The position numbers were made by a program, and so were the translations under genes. Below the pieces are notes generated by a model, which made no database searches, was not told the DNA's origin, and saw only the letters and a program-made list of their open reading frames with translations. Shown in pieces: positions 42,702 to 52,173 of a stretch of DNA of 64,000 bases. Source of the DNA: Ancylomarina euxina (GTDB taxonomy: Bacteria; Bacteroidota; Bacteroidia; Bacteroidales; Marinifilaceae); contig NZ_QQWG01000020.1 in assembly GCF_003863355.1 (NCBI RefSeq), positions 1 to 64,000 of the forward strand, in the 5' to 3' direction. How positions within the stretch are numbered: the stretch's first letter is position 1; each line of letters begins with the position of its first letter.

Positions 42702-43994
42702 TTAGAAGGTAAAAGCAAAATCGAGACTAAGTAGCCAGGCATTTAAACCGTCACTTCTATCATAGTAGGCAGTTCTTAAACCAATACTTTTGAGCTGTGC
42801 CTGCTTGTTTTTTCTGAATGGAGATTTAAAGTTTCCAACTCCCATTATAGGAGAGTATTGCAAGCCCAAACCTATCTTAGTACTACTCAAATCTGATAAA
42901 TCGTAGTCTGAAGTATAAAATTGAGTTTCTTTTGCATCCACCATTGCTTTACTCACCTGACCAAATTCGTAGAAATTATCAGCAGCCGTTTGAGTGTGAT
43001 ACCTGAAAAATGGAGAGGCAATTAAACTAGGCGAAACTTGCATAGGCAGTTCTATACTTGCAGTATGTGCCGTAATCCCCCAACTATCCGTATAATAACG
43101 ATAGAAGGTTCTTACTCGCATGAAATCGTTAAAATAATAATTCCATCGCATTGAAATTGGAATTTTCAGTCGATTATCTTCCAGTTTTTCAACAAAGCTA
43201 AGACTTCTTAAGATATCATCAGATTGCCCAATGGCATCGTCAAAAAAGACCCGATGGAATGGTGTGCTAAGAAGACCAGACTGCGATACAACTTCCAAGG
43301 AGAACAAGGCTTGAAGGCGTTTGTTAATCACCTGTGAGTACGATAAGCCCAACTTCATAGTTGATCGTTTGTCATCCTTTAAGTTTGCTTTCGAAGTGCC
43401 TCTGATTTCATAAGGATAAAGTAGCTTCCATGTATCACTCATGTAAAGGGCATCAAGGCTTAATGATCGGTTTTTATCTGTTGAATTTAGTGTATAAGAG
43501 CCTCCAAAATTGAATGATGTTACATCAAATTCCTTTGAAAAACCAGCCATGATACTATATGTATCACCAGATTTCAGGAGGTTTCGATTATATGCAGCAT
43601 TAATGTGAGACCGAATATCTTTACCTGATGCTCCAGATTTATTACCATCAAAATAGTCAATATTATCAGTTGAAGCAGATGTATAGATATCGATACCAAA
43701 ATTAAGATCTAGACTCGATACAGAATCCATTGGAACATGTACTACAAAAGTTGGAGCAATATTCTCTAGTTTTTCAGTTCCACGACCGCCGGTAACAGGT
43801 GAGTGGTCACCATCTTGTTCGTAATAATTAAATAAGAAATTGACCTCAGTATCTTTGAAATCAGTCTCTGATTTTGTCACCTTTTTACGCTTCTCATTTT
43901 GTTTGTCATCAATACTGTTTTTATCAGTTTGAGCCATTAGGGTATAAGACCCGGCTAAAATTGTAGCGAGTAATATTATTTTTCTTAGTTGCAT
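42702..43994 (-). CDS. DUF3570 outer-membrane protein, candidate flavinylated
   Basis: The ATG at 43994 gives 430 residues; an in-frame TTG lies two codons upstream. A signal peptide (cleavage near LMAQT) precedes a charged linker and a Tyr-rich beta-strand protein ending in LSLDFAFTF, typical of an outer-membrane barrel. The sequence matches DUF3570, with VNFLFNYYEQDGDHSPVTGG near the N-terminus. Residues 102-108 read DIYTSAS, close to the ApbE target consensus D-x-x-[ST]-[GS]-A-[TS]; a second loose match, DGNKSGAS, follows. It overlaps the DUF4266 gene and is last in the Trx-ApbE-DUF4266-DUF3570 operon. Confidence 0.85.
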   Translation of the reverse strand: MQLRKIILLATILAGSYTLMAQTDKNSIDDKQNEKRKKVTKSETDFKDTEVNFLFNYYEQDGDHSPVTGGRGTEKLENIAPTFVVHVPMDSVSSLDLNFGIDIYTSASTDNIDYFDGNKSGASGKDIRSHINAAYNRNLLKSGDTYSIMAGFSKEFDVTSFNFGGSYTLNSTDKNRSLSLDALYMSDTWKLLYPYEIRGTSKANLKDDKRSTMKLGLSYSQVINKRLQALFSLEVVSQSGLLSTPFHRVFFDDAIGQSDDILRSLSFVEKLEDNRLKIPISMRWNYYFNDFMRVRTFYRYYTDSWGITAHTASIELPMQVSPSLIASPFFRYHTQTAADNFYEFGQVSKAMVDAKETQFYTSDYDLSDLSSTKIGLGLQYSPIMGVGNFKSPFRKNKQAQLKSIGLRTAYYDRSDGLNAWLLSLDFAFTF

Positions 43995-44212
43995 CCACAA
44001 CCTCCTCCTGATTTTCCGCCATTAGCACCAGCAGCACCTTCACGGTATGATTGAAAATTTGATTCGTATTTTTCGAGTTTTTTAGCTTGTAGGGCCATTT
44101 CTCTGTCGTTAAGGTTTGCTTTTTGGTAGGCTGCAACAGACATACATGAGTTGAGACCAAACAATAAGCATAAACCACCAAGCAAGAGCTTGATTTTATT
44201 CTTATTTCGCAT
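43985..44212 (-). CDS. DUF4266 lipoprotein with Cys-rich C-terminus
   Basis: The ATG at 44212 gives 75 residues. The lipobox GLNSC puts the mature N-terminal Cys at residue 23, leaving a small lipoprotein of about 53 residues. The segment AAYQKANLNDREMALQ and the end of the protein, REGAAGANGG then GGGCGCN, match DUF4266. The terminal Gly-rich CxC tail could bind a metal or be modified, but nothing is established. It overlaps apbE by 11 bp upstream and the DUF3570 gene by 10 bp downstream, so the three are probably translationally coupled. Confidence 0.85.
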   Translation of the reverse strand: MRNKNKIKLLLGGLCLLFGLNSCMSVAAYQKANLNDREMALQAKKLEKYESNFQSYREGAAGANGGKSGGGCGCN

Positions 44213-45245
44213 GTTGATTTCCAATTTTAATTTGGTATTTGTGATTAGTTATCGGTTTCTGTATGTAATCTAGATGTAAGTTTTTTGATGTGAAAAGTTC
44301 TTGTTTATTAGTTATCAGAAGGCATTCTATCCCCTTAAGTTGATTGATTAGTTCAAGTCCTTTTTCTTTACCTAAAACAAAAACTGAGGTCGCCAGAGCA
44401 TCGGCTAATTCAGCATTGGGGCAAATGATACTCACACTAATCAGTCCTTTCACGGGATAGCCTGTTCTAGGATCGATAATATGAGAGTAGGTTTGACCAT
44501 TTATTCTAACAAATTTTTCGTAGTTGCCTGAGGTAACTACAGCGGTCTCATTAATGTTGAGCCAGGAAAAAATCTTGTTTTTTTGTTTTGGATTCACGAT
44601 GCCAATTTTCCAGTCTTTACCACCTTCATCTTTTCCCCAGCTGATTAAATCTCCAGAAGCATTAACCAAAGCTCCCTGTAGATTCATCTTTGACATGATA
44701 TCAAGAGCTTTGTTGGCAGCATAACCTTTCCCAATGGCTCCAAAACCAATTTTCATTCCTTTTTTCTTGAGAAAAACTGTTCTTTTTTCAGGATTAAGGA
44801 TGATATTTTTGTAATTGATTTTTGCTACTGATGCTGCAACAGCACTTGAATCAGGTAGTTCTTTCATCTGTCCATCAAAACGCCAAATTTTATCAAGTGA
44901 GGCGTAGCTAATGTCGAACGCACCATGCGTTAGTTCTGAAATTTTAATTGAACGACGAATTAAGTTGAATAATTCCTGATCAACAAGCACAGGTTTTATA
45001 CCTGCATTTCGTATGATCTCCGAGGTTTGAGAATTTGGATCCCATGAGGAGATTAATTTCTCAATTCGTTTAATTTCAGAGATACCTGCTTCAATAGCCT
45101 TTTGTGCTTTTTCCTGATAAGGACTAACTGCTGTGATGTCAAACCTGGATCCCATTAAAAGAAGTACCTTAGTGTGAGATTCTTCTTGACCAAAGGAATT
45201 TAGGGCGAAAATAAGAAACAATAATGTTGTAATATTTCGGATCAT
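44202..45245 (-). CDS. apbE: FAD:protein FMN transferase (ApbE)
   Basis: This 347-residue exported protein (signal cleaved near NSFGQE) transfers FMN from FAD onto Ser/Thr of target proteins outside the cytoplasm. Family motifs are GAIGKGYAANKALD, GALVNASGDLISWG, AVVTSGNYEKF, SHIIDPRTGYPV and the Mg-site ADALATSVFVLG. No FMN-binding (NqrC/RnfG-type) or fumarate-reductase target gene is in the window. The only nearby candidate substrate is the DUF3570 protein encoded two genes downstream, which contains a target-like sequence. It follows the thioredoxin-like gene by 4 bp. Confidence 0.92.
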   Translation of the reverse strand: MIRNITTLLFLIFALNSFGQEESHTKVLLLMGSRFDITAVSPYQEKAQKAIEAGISEIKRIEKLISSWDPNSQTSEIIRNAGIKPVLVDQELFNLIRRSIKISELTHGAFDISYASLDKIWRFDGQMKELPDSSAVAASVAKINYKNIILNPEKRTVFLKKKGMKIGFGAIGKGYAANKALDIMSKMNLQGALVNASGDLISWGKDEGGKDWKIGIVNPKQKNKIFSWLNINETAVVTSGNYEKFVRINGQTYSHIIDPRTGYPVKGLISVSIICPNAELADALATSVFVLGKEKGLELINQLKGIECLLITNKQELFTSKNLHLDYIQKPITNHKYQIKIGNQHAK

Positions 45246-45249
45246 ATGA

Positions 45250-45690
45250 TTACTGAATCAAGCTTTTAATGTGATCTACATACTGACTTGGACTCAAGTT
45301 TTTATAGCCGGTTTTCGCAACAATATTCATGTCTGAATCCAGAATGATAATGGTGGGGAATTGTCCTTCTTTATTATATTTTTCAGCCAACTTTTCATTG
45401 CACTGAGTCTGTTCTTCGTTCAATCTGTTTTTTTTCTTTCGAGGAAAATCAATATCAATCATAACCAGATTGTTATTTGCAAATGATGCAAATTCTTCTG
45501 TGTTTATAATGGATCGTTTTAGAACCATACATGATCGACACCAGTCAGAACCAGAGAAGTTCATGAAAATGAGTTTATTTTGCTCTTTGGCTATTTGTGC
45601 GGCTTTTTCAAGTTGGTTAACCTGAGAGAATCCATTCGAAAAGCTAGCTAATATTATAAAAATGCCAAGTGTAAATATTTTATAGTTCAT
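45250..45690 (-). CDS. thioredoxin-fold periplasmic protein
   Basis: The ATG at 45690 is preferred because it gives a good signal peptide (NYKIFTLGIFIILASFSNGFSQ); the open frame runs further upstream to a TTG. The product is 146 residues with a thioredoxin-like fold and a WCRSC redox motif, followed by the cis-Pro region QFPTIIIL. It resembles small exported thioredoxins that keep partner cysteines reduced. As first gene of the operon with ApbE, DUF4266 and DUF3570, its partner may be the CxC tail of the DUF4266 lipoprotein; this is inference. Confidence 0.85.
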   Translation of the reverse strand: MNYKIFTLGIFIILASFSNGFSQVNQLEKAAQIAKEQNKLIFMNFSGSDWCRSCMVLKRSIINTEEFASFANNNLVMIDIDFPRKKKNRLNEEQTQCNEKLAEKYNKEGQFPTIIILDSDMNIVAKTGYKNLSPSQYVDHIKSLIQ

Positions 45691-45820
45691 AAGTTCTTGT
45701 TCAAAATGTTGAAATAAATTACGTTCAAATATAATATTTAAATATCTAGATAAGTTGTTAAAAATATAAATATTTTCAGATCTTATTGTGTTTAAAAAGA
45801 GTTTTCTATTCAATTAGATA

Positions 45821-45857
45821 AAAAAAATCCCCACTTAATTTATTTAAGTGAGGATTT
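45821..45857 (-). terminator. terminator of the starch locus
   Basis: AAATCCTCACTTAA / TTAAGTGGGGATTT on the minus strand (one G-U pair) is followed by a run of seven to eight T. It lies 19 bp after the amylase stop. Confidence 0.85.
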
Positions 45858-45875
45858 CTAATTTGTGAATAATAA

Positions 45876-48800
45876 TTACTGCTTTATTATTTTTCTCGTT
45901 AATTGATCGCCATCATAAAGATCAAAAACAAGGATATAAATGCCTTGACTCAAGAAACTAAGATCTATAATTTCGTTACTGTCAGGGTTTTGCTTATAAA
46001 GGATTATTTTTCCAGTAAGACTATAAAGATTGATACGCTTCACTTGTTTTAAATTATCCAAGTGCAATAAATCTTTGACAGGGTTAGGGTATAAGATCAA
46101 TTCTTCATCTAAAACATCTTCTATGCCTGTTGAATAGTCTATTGGTTGAGAATAAGCGGAATAGACTTTGTTGCCAGTAAGTAGTTCTCCGCTAGTAGCA
46201 ACAGGCGTTACAGAGAAACGTAAATAACGACCCACATTCTGACGAGAAATCGTGTATTCAAGTGTATTAGCTCCCGTAATAGCTGTTTCGTTTGTTCCGG
46301 ATTGATCATCTGCAAGATACCATTGGAGAATTGAATTGCCTTCAGTATCTCCATTAAAATCAACATATGAGTAGGTTGCTTTTATCACGCCATCTTGTTC
46401 AAAAACACCATTCATGGCTAAATTATTTGCGTCTGGGGCAGTTGGAATTATGGGCTTATCCAATTGTTTAGTGGTATATATATGATATTCTCCAGCGGCC
46501 AAATTTACATTCATGCTAATATCGCTCACCGAAATTTCATTTCCACTAAAATAATCGAACCATGTTCCTGTTTTACTGAAGTTAGGCGTGATTGACCCGG
46601 ATTTCACATCAAAATTAGCAATCACACGAATATCCATATTGGTATGATTAATTTCAACACGTTTAAGAGCCCCTGAGACATTTAAATTATAATTCTCTGA
46701 AGAGAATGCGGGCTCCTGAGTTTTCAGTTTTATAAGAGCTGAAAAGACTTGATATAAATGTTTACGATCGGGATTAGTTTGGTAATCCCATCTGATTGGT
46801 TTTTTGCCAACACGTCCATTTTCATCTATTGAGTAATCGTAACCCAACTCGCCAAATTGCCAGATCATTTTAGGACCTGGTGTTGCAAAGAAAATAGCTC
46901 CAGCTGTTTCGATTCTTGAAAGGGCAGTATTTAAATCTTTGACATTGTAATCACCATTTGAATTACCATATTGAAGGTTTTTATACATCAAACGTTCTTC
47001 ATCATGGCTTTCCATATATGAGATCAGTCTTGGTGCTGTCCATTCGCGATTTTTCCACGATGTCCAGCTTAAGTCTGACTTTCCACTCTCGTTATATCCC
47101 ATTGTGGCTTCACTGTAATTACCATTGGCATTTCCCCAAAGGTTTATGCCATACGCAGCTAACTCTTTTTCTTCGTAATTATCAGCTAGATGTTCGAAAC
47201 TGATAAAGGCTTTATCGTTTTCCGCCCAAATTTGATCAGCCATGCGTTTGAGTAATCGAATACGATCAGCATCATATTTGCTCCCCCAAATATCATCTGA
47301 AATTGTGTGCGGTGTGTTGGAAAAACCTTTAGTAAAATCGAAACGGTAACCATCTATATGATATTCTTCTATCCAATAGGCATTGATTCTATCGACCAAT
47401 TTTTGTGTGACGGCACTTTCGTGATTGAAATCTGCACCCCAGTGTGCATCCGGGTTTTCAAAATTGTGATTAACATTGTACCATGGATTTTCGGCTGATG
47501 GTTTCCCTCCCTCTGTATACATTCTGAAGAATGGTGATTGCCCGAAAGAGTGATTTAGAACCATGTCCATAATAACAGCAATACCACGTTTATGACATTC
47601 GTTGATAAAGGTTTTGTAGTCATTTTTAGTGCCATATGCTTTATCGGGTGCAAAATAAAATGCTGGATTGTACCCCCAGGAGTTATTGCCTTCAAACTCA
47701 TTGAATGGCATCAGTTCAATTGCATTAACACCTAAACGTTGAAGATAGTCTAGTGTATCCGTAACGGTTTTGATGTTTCCAGCTTCGGTAAAATCTCGAA
47801 TAAGTAATTCGTAAATGACAAGGTCATCATGATCGGGCATGGTGAAGCCTGTATCATCCCAAGTAAAGTTAGTTTGAGCAGTTTGAAAGACTGATGCAAA
47901 TTCGCTTGTTTTATCAGTAGGATAAGCGATTAAGTTTGGATAAGTTGCATCAGAGATATATTGGTCGTTCCATGGATCGAGTAATTTATCTGCATAAGGA
48001 TCTGCAATCTTAATTTTTCCATCAATTAAGTATTGGAAAATATATTCTTGCCCAGGAGTCAGATTATCAATTGTTAACCAAAAATAGTCGCCATCTTTAT
48101 TCATCTGGTAGCTATTGTCTAGTGTCCAATCATTAAAATCACCCAATACAAAAATATACTGCTTATAAGGAGCATAGAGTTGCAGGCTAACTGAAGTTGT
48201 CGAAATATAGTTGATCCCATCAACAAGTCCGGATGGTTTTGTGGCTATGGGGGTGTCTTCACGAAAGATTATATTTACGGTATCTCTGGCCTCATTGGCA
48301 CCTTCCGTAGCCACTGCAACAAGCTGATGATTTCCTGCAGCATGCGGGGTATAGGAATAGCTTAATGTTGCTGCGCTTGTTGTGTTTGTGTTAACACCAT
48401 CAATTAAGAGTTGCAGGCTTTCACTGTCTGCTGAATTTGCTGTAATCGTAACAGTTTCATCTTTACCAAAAATGGAATTGTTAATTGGCGAGGTAATGCT
48501 TACGTTAAGTCCTTCTTTGCTGATATCTACAAAAATGTCTTTATTATCAATATCTTTACCTTCTTTCGAATTGTCAGCACTTCGGAAGACAAAGGCCATC
48601 TTCAATATTTCCTCAGCAGCCTGAACACCATAGTATTCACGGATATTTGGAGAGATTTTCAATTCCCATTTGTTGTTGCCCAAGCTTGTAAGCTTGTATT
48701 TTGCACTATTGTCTCCCCAGGTTGGAGTATATTTCCAATCGCTTCCTGAAGTGCTTTTATCAGTAATAACACCAGTGTGAGCATAGACATCACCTGTATA

Positions 48801-48959
48801 ATCTTTTAAGCCTTGATTTCCAAGACTTGCATCAAATGTAAGGGTCACTTCAGAGTTTTCAGTAGGGAAGATGGGAGCAGTAGTGACGACCTGACTCCAT
48901 ACTAGCTGAGAGCTAATTGTTAGTAGTAGAAGAATAAATATGGAGTAAAGTTTTTTCAT
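45876..48959 (-). CDS. secreted GH13 alpha-amylase family enzyme with T9SS sorting domain
   Basis: This 1027-residue protein has a signal peptide (1-22), an N-terminal beta domain of the kind linked to starch binding (about 25-150), an Ig-like domain (about 155-235), and a CBM48-like module (about 250-335, FVLGDFNDWTLDN). The GH13 barrel (about 380-800) has nucleophile D541 in DGYRFDFTKG, acid/base E589 in FISFEHLAD, and D653 in MESHDEERL. A type A T9SS sorting domain (about 958-1027, ILYPNPVKDLLHL start) means export by type IX secretion and surface attachment or release. It hydrolyses alpha-1,4-glucans. It is the last gene of starch copy A, behind a terminator-like hairpin. Confidence 0.93.
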   Translation of the reverse strand: MKKLYSIFILLLLTISSQLVWSQVVTTAPIFPTENSEVTLTFDASLGNQGLKDYTGDVYAHTGVITDKSTSGSDWKYTPTWGDNSAKYKLTSLGNNKWELKISPNIREYYGVQAAEEILKMAFVFRSADNSKEGKDIDNKDIFVDISKEGLNVSITSPINNSIFGKDETVTITANSADSESLQLLIDGVNTNTTSAATLSYSYTPHAAGNHQLVAVATEGANEARDTVNIIFREDTPIATKPSGLVDGINYISTTSVSLQLYAPYKQYIFVLGDFNDWTLDNSYQMNKDGDYFWLTIDNLTPGQEYIFQYLIDGKIKIADPYADKLLDPWNDQYISDATYPNLIAYPTDKTSEFASVFQTAQTNFTWDDTGFTMPDHDDLVIYELLIRDFTEAGNIKTVTDTLDYLQRLGVNAIELMPFNEFEGNNSWGYNPAFYFAPDKAYGTKNDYKTFINECHKRGIAVIMDMVLNHSFGQSPFFRMYTEGGKPSAENPWYNVNHNFENPDAHWGADFNHESAVTQKLVDRINAYWIEEYHIDGYRFDFTKGFSNTPHTISDDIWGSKYDADRIRLLKRMADQIWAENDKAFISFEHLADNYEEKELAAYGINLWGNANGNYSEATMGYNESGKSDLSWTSWKNREWTAPRLISYMESHDEERLMYKNLQYGNSNGDYNVKDLNTALSRIETAGAIFFATPGPKMIWQFGELGYDYSIDENGRVGKKPIRWDYQTNPDRKHLYQVFSALIKLKTQEPAFSSENYNLNVSGALKRVEINHTNMDIRVIANFDVKSGSITPNFSKTGTWFDYFSGNEISVSDISMNVNLAAGEYHIYTTKQLDKPIIPTAPDANNLAMNGVFEQDGVIKATYSYVDFNGDTEGNSILQWYLADDQSGTNETAITGANTLEYTISRQNVGRYLRFSVTPVATSGELLTGNKVYSAYSQPIDYSTGIEDVLDEELILYPNPVKDLLHLDNLKQVKRINLYSLTGKIILYKQNPDSNEIIDLSFLSQGIYILVFDLYDGDQLTRKIIKQ

Positions 48960-49021
48960 AAATGAGAATTAATTTTATTGTCAATCTGTCGATCTTAATT
49001 TGTAAGTAATGAAATATGTAA

Positions 49022-49054
49022 AAAAATCACGGGAAGCGTATTCCCGTGATTTTT
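49022..49054. terminator. hairpin between susF and amylase
   Basis: A perfect 14-bp stem, AAAAATCACGGGAA / TTCCCGTGATTTTT, has a 5-nt loop and T tracts on both strands. It probably partly terminates susCDEF mRNA before the amylase gene. Confidence 0.8.
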
Positions 49055-49063
49055 AGTTTAGGT

Positions 49064-51067
49064 TTAATTTTTTGTAAATGTTAAAGTCCTTTTAGCTAAG
49101 CTAAATTTGATGGTGTAATTTCCAGCTCCATCAGGAGTTGATAGATTTGGATCTCCACCTTCAAAATTAAGCATTTCATATTTGAACTTAAATCCAGAAT
49201 CCCAGTTTCCTGATTCTGCAAAAATCTTAAATGCATCGTCTGCTGCAAGATCAGTAGTAAGAGTCCACTCTTTATTAGTGTCATCCCAAGTCATTTCGAT
49301 ACCTGCATTGATATTCCATCCGTTAGGCGAACCTACTAAGAACATCTTTTTATCAGCAATAAGATCTTTAGTATAGGTCATATTATAAGTATCCATTGTT
49401 AACTTATAATAGCCTTCGCCAGGAGTTGCAATATTTGGATCTCCTCCTTCAAGTGATAATTCACCAGCACTAATTTCCTTATAACCTGAATCCCAGTTTC
49501 CTGTTTCATAGAAAAATTTGAAACCACCTGTTGCATTCATGTCCACATAGGTTGTCCATTTGCCTTCTCCAGCGTATACCATATTAAATCCATTGTCAAT
49601 AGACCATCCTGCAGGAGTTGCATCGCCAACAAGAATCATTTCAGCATCGAGAACAGAATATTTATAAGAACTAGCATCTGCGTCGAACCATACAGCAATT
49701 CTGTATAATTTGAAATCATCACCTGTGTTCGTGCTAGGGATGTCTTTATTATCTCCACCTAATAAACCACCTTTAGGATCTTCGGTATCAGTAATTCTAC
49801 CCATACCACCATCCCAACTGCCTTTAGCAGGGAAGAATTTGAAGTTTCCACTCTTTAATGGAATATAGCCCATATAAGCGTTATGACTTGATCGATACTT
49901 TAACTCGATAGCATTATCGATATTCCATCCCGCTTCAGTTGCATCACCTACAAGATAAATAGCTGCTTCTTCAACAGTGTAAATACCTTTGTTAAGATCC
50001 AAAGTAACAATGTAAGTTTTGTCAGCACCATCGAAAGCGATGTTATTGTTCTTACCCTTTGGAGCTATTATTCCAGTATTTCCATCAGAATCTGCATCAG
50101 CCCAATCTAAACCATCCCAGTTTTGCTGATTAATAAATTTAAAGTTAGCACCATCTTTTAGAGTTACTTCAATTGAATAAACACCTTCTGACTTTCGTGT
50201 CATTTCAGGCGATGTTCCAGGACTCCACGCAGGATCAGTCGCATTGTAATCTCCAACAAGGTAAATGTTTGGATAGTCACCAACATAGCTTTCATAAGCT
50301 GCAATAGTTAGATTACTGTTTACAAAGTCAGCAGTTACGGCATACCAACCTGTTTCACCTGTAAATTTGAAATTTCCTGCATCATCTGCGGCAGCTTCAA
50401 TATTATCAGAAACAGTAGCAAATTTGCCGAAGTTATAGTCATAACCATCATCTGCTTGCTTGTCAGAAAATTTAAATAAACCATCTTTTGTCAGCTTTAG
50501 GTATTTTGTAAAGATATTCTCTTTACCATAAGCTTTTAAGGCGTCTGTTACTTCAGCAGAAGCTGTAGATGTACCGAATATAAATAGATCTGAAGGGATA
50601 GGCACATCAAGATAAGGAGTCACTTTCATCGTAAAAGATGCAGAGTACAAACTCTGAAGATCTTCGTTAGCAAAAGCTCTAATTCTTGCTTCAAGATCCA
50701 CCATTTTGGCAGGAGCATATCTGCTAGATATCAAAGTATTTAGGCCACCTACTGTGATTGATGTTTTAGTATCCGATACTCGATCAAATTCTAAAGCATT
50801 TTTAAACTCATTACCTACAGTATCAACTTGAACGTAGTATCTAACACCAATAGGATCAGCATATGTTGCATCAGTCCACATTAGGTCTACTATAATACTT
50901 CCTTCATTCTTTTTCTCAAGAACCAAATCTATTTCTTCGGTTAATGCATTTAGTACTGGGGCTGTTCCTTGAACAGGCTCAGTTACTTTTGGCATCTCAA
51001 AGTCGTCTTCACAAGCGATAAAGAGAACAGCCAACAGTGATATAAATAAATATTTAAGATTCTTCAT
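49064..51067 (-). CDS. SusF-like multi-module glycan-binding lipoprotein
   Basis: This 667-residue lipoprotein has a signal ending VLFIAC. An N-terminal SusE-type Ig domain (about 35-150) is followed by about five starch-binding-like modules. Each opens with a motif like IYLVGDATEAGWNIDNAIEL (LFIFGTSTA, IYLVGDYNA, IYLVGDATE, MILVGDATP and MFLVGSPNG) and contains a GNWDSG- or GSWDGG-type turn. Such lipoproteins hold starch at the cell surface, as SusE and SusF do in the classic system. It starts 3 bp after the susE stop. Confidence 0.87.
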   Translation of the reverse strand: MKNLKYLFISLLAVLFIACEDDFEMPKVTEPVQGTAPVLNALTEEIDLVLEKKNEGSIIVDLMWTDATYADPIGVRYYVQVDTVGNEFKNALEFDRVSDTKTSITVGGLNTLISSRYAPAKMVDLEARIRAFANEDLQSLYSASFTMKVTPYLDVPIPSDLFIFGTSTASAEVTDALKAYGKENIFTKYLKLTKDGLFKFSDKQADDGYDYNFGKFATVSDNIEAAADDAGNFKFTGETGWYAVTADFVNSNLTIAAYESYVGDYPNIYLVGDYNATDPAWSPGTSPEMTRKSEGVYSIEVTLKDGANFKFINQQNWDGLDWADADSDGNTGIIAPKGKNNNIAFDGADKTYIVTLDLNKGIYTVEEAAIYLVGDATEAGWNIDNAIELKYRSSHNAYMGYIPLKSGNFKFFPAKGSWDGGMGRITDTEDPKGGLLGGDNKDIPSTNTGDDFKLYRIAVWFDADASSYKYSVLDAEMILVGDATPAGWSIDNGFNMVYAGEGKWTTYVDMNATGGFKFFYETGNWDSGYKEISAGELSLEGGDPNIATPGEGYYKLTMDTYNMTYTKDLIADKKMFLVGSPNGWNINAGIEMTWDDTNKEWTLTTDLAADDAFKIFAESGNWDSGFKFKYEMLNFEGGDPNLSTPDGAGNYTIKFSLAKRTLTFTKN

Positions 51068-51069
51068 TT

Positions 51070-52155
51070 TTATTCAATTTTACCAGTTTGATTAATAAAG
51101 TCAAGCTCTATAGTCTGCTCACCTGCGTTAATATTAACTCTTTCCTGATCACCACCGTCTGCCCTGTATGCAATTTTGCCATCAAAAAATATGAACTCAG
51201 CATGCCACCAGTCTCCAATATATGGATGTGTTACATGAAGTCTTAGTTCGCCAGCTTGTAAGCTTTTAGATAAATACATTTTCTTATTCTCAGAATCCAA
51301 TTTAAACTGGTTATCTGGGACAACAGAACTAGTAGGCCATACATTGCCAATGGTCGGTCCACATATATAAACATTTGCAGGCTCAATCAATAGCTTATTA
51401 TTCGCCATATCTACACCAACAGTATAGTATCCTGCTGTTCCTGGTACTGGAATATCTTCACCTCTGTTGTCAACTGTTCCTAATGTGTACTCGCCACTAA
51501 CAGGATCTCCAATTTTTCCTATTACTCCTTTGTAGTTCTCATCAGAACACAGTTTAAAGCTTCCTGTAGCTTCCATCCATACAATAATCCAAGTGTCATC
51601 AGGTTCGCTGTTAACTTTAATGAATTTAAGCTTATTATTTTGTGCAACACGTCCTACACCATCACCAAAGAGATAGAAAGTATTTGGTGCAAATAGAATG
51701 TCTAGATATGGTGTTGTCTTAAAGTTTACTACTGCAGAGTATAATGGATCAACGCCACTAAGTGAGGTCGTGATAATTCTTGCATAAATCGTCGCTTCTT
51801 CATCTACGGGTAATAATAATATCTCCGTAAGAACCTCATTAATAGCACCCACTGTGAATGTAAATGCATTGTCAACTGCATCAACATCAAAAGTAGTTGG
51901 ATCTGCAAATTCAGAAGAAGTAGATAACTGAAGTTTATGCGTTACTACAATATCAATACCGTACGATGCAGGTGTATAAGATATCTCAATAGTCTCCGTT
52001 TTTGTAGCCTTTGATATTGCCAAAGTCTCGCCAAAACCAGTAATATTAGTTGCTGGCATATACTTTGAATCATTCAATTTCAGAATATCATCATCTTCGC
52101 AAGAAAAGAAACTAACAGCGAGAAGTAATATGAGTATATATTTAAAATTCTTCAT
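51070..52155 (-). CDS. SusE-like lipoprotein, copy A
   Basis: This 361-residue lipoprotein has a signal ending SFFSC followed by acidic residues (EDDD), as in surface-exported Bacteroidota lipoproteins. The SusE N-terminal domain (about 35-150, THKLQLSTSSEFADPTTF) is followed by two carbohydrate-binding-like modules (about 155-255 and 258-361). It is the third gene of copy A after susC and susD and is followed almost directly by the larger SusF-like gene. It probably binds starch at the cell surface. It is quite diverged from the copy B counterpart, unlike the susC pair. Confidence 0.8.
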   Translation of the reverse strand: MKNFKYILILLLAVSFFSCEDDDILKLNDSKYMPATNITGFGETLAISKATKTETIEISYTPASYGIDIVVTHKLQLSTSSEFADPTTFDVDAVDNAFTFTVGAINEVLTEILLLPVDEEATIYARIITTSLSGVDPLYSAVVNFKTTPYLDILFAPNTFYLFGDGVGRVAQNNKLKFIKVNSEPDDTWIIVWMEATGSFKLCSDENYKGVIGKIGDPVSGEYTLGTVDNRGEDIPVPGTAGYYTVGVDMANNKLLIEPANVYICGPTIGNVWPTSSVVPDNQFKLDSENKKMYLSKSLQAGELRLHVTHPYIGDWWHAEFIFFDGKIAYRADGGDQERVNINAGEQTIELDFINQTGKIE

Positions 52156-52173
52156 AACGTATTTTTTTATCTA

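Noticed and set aside
43924-44181. 85-codon minus-strand frame overlapping DUF4266 and DUF3570
   Set aside because: It is a shadow of the two real overlapping genes; those match known families in their own frames.
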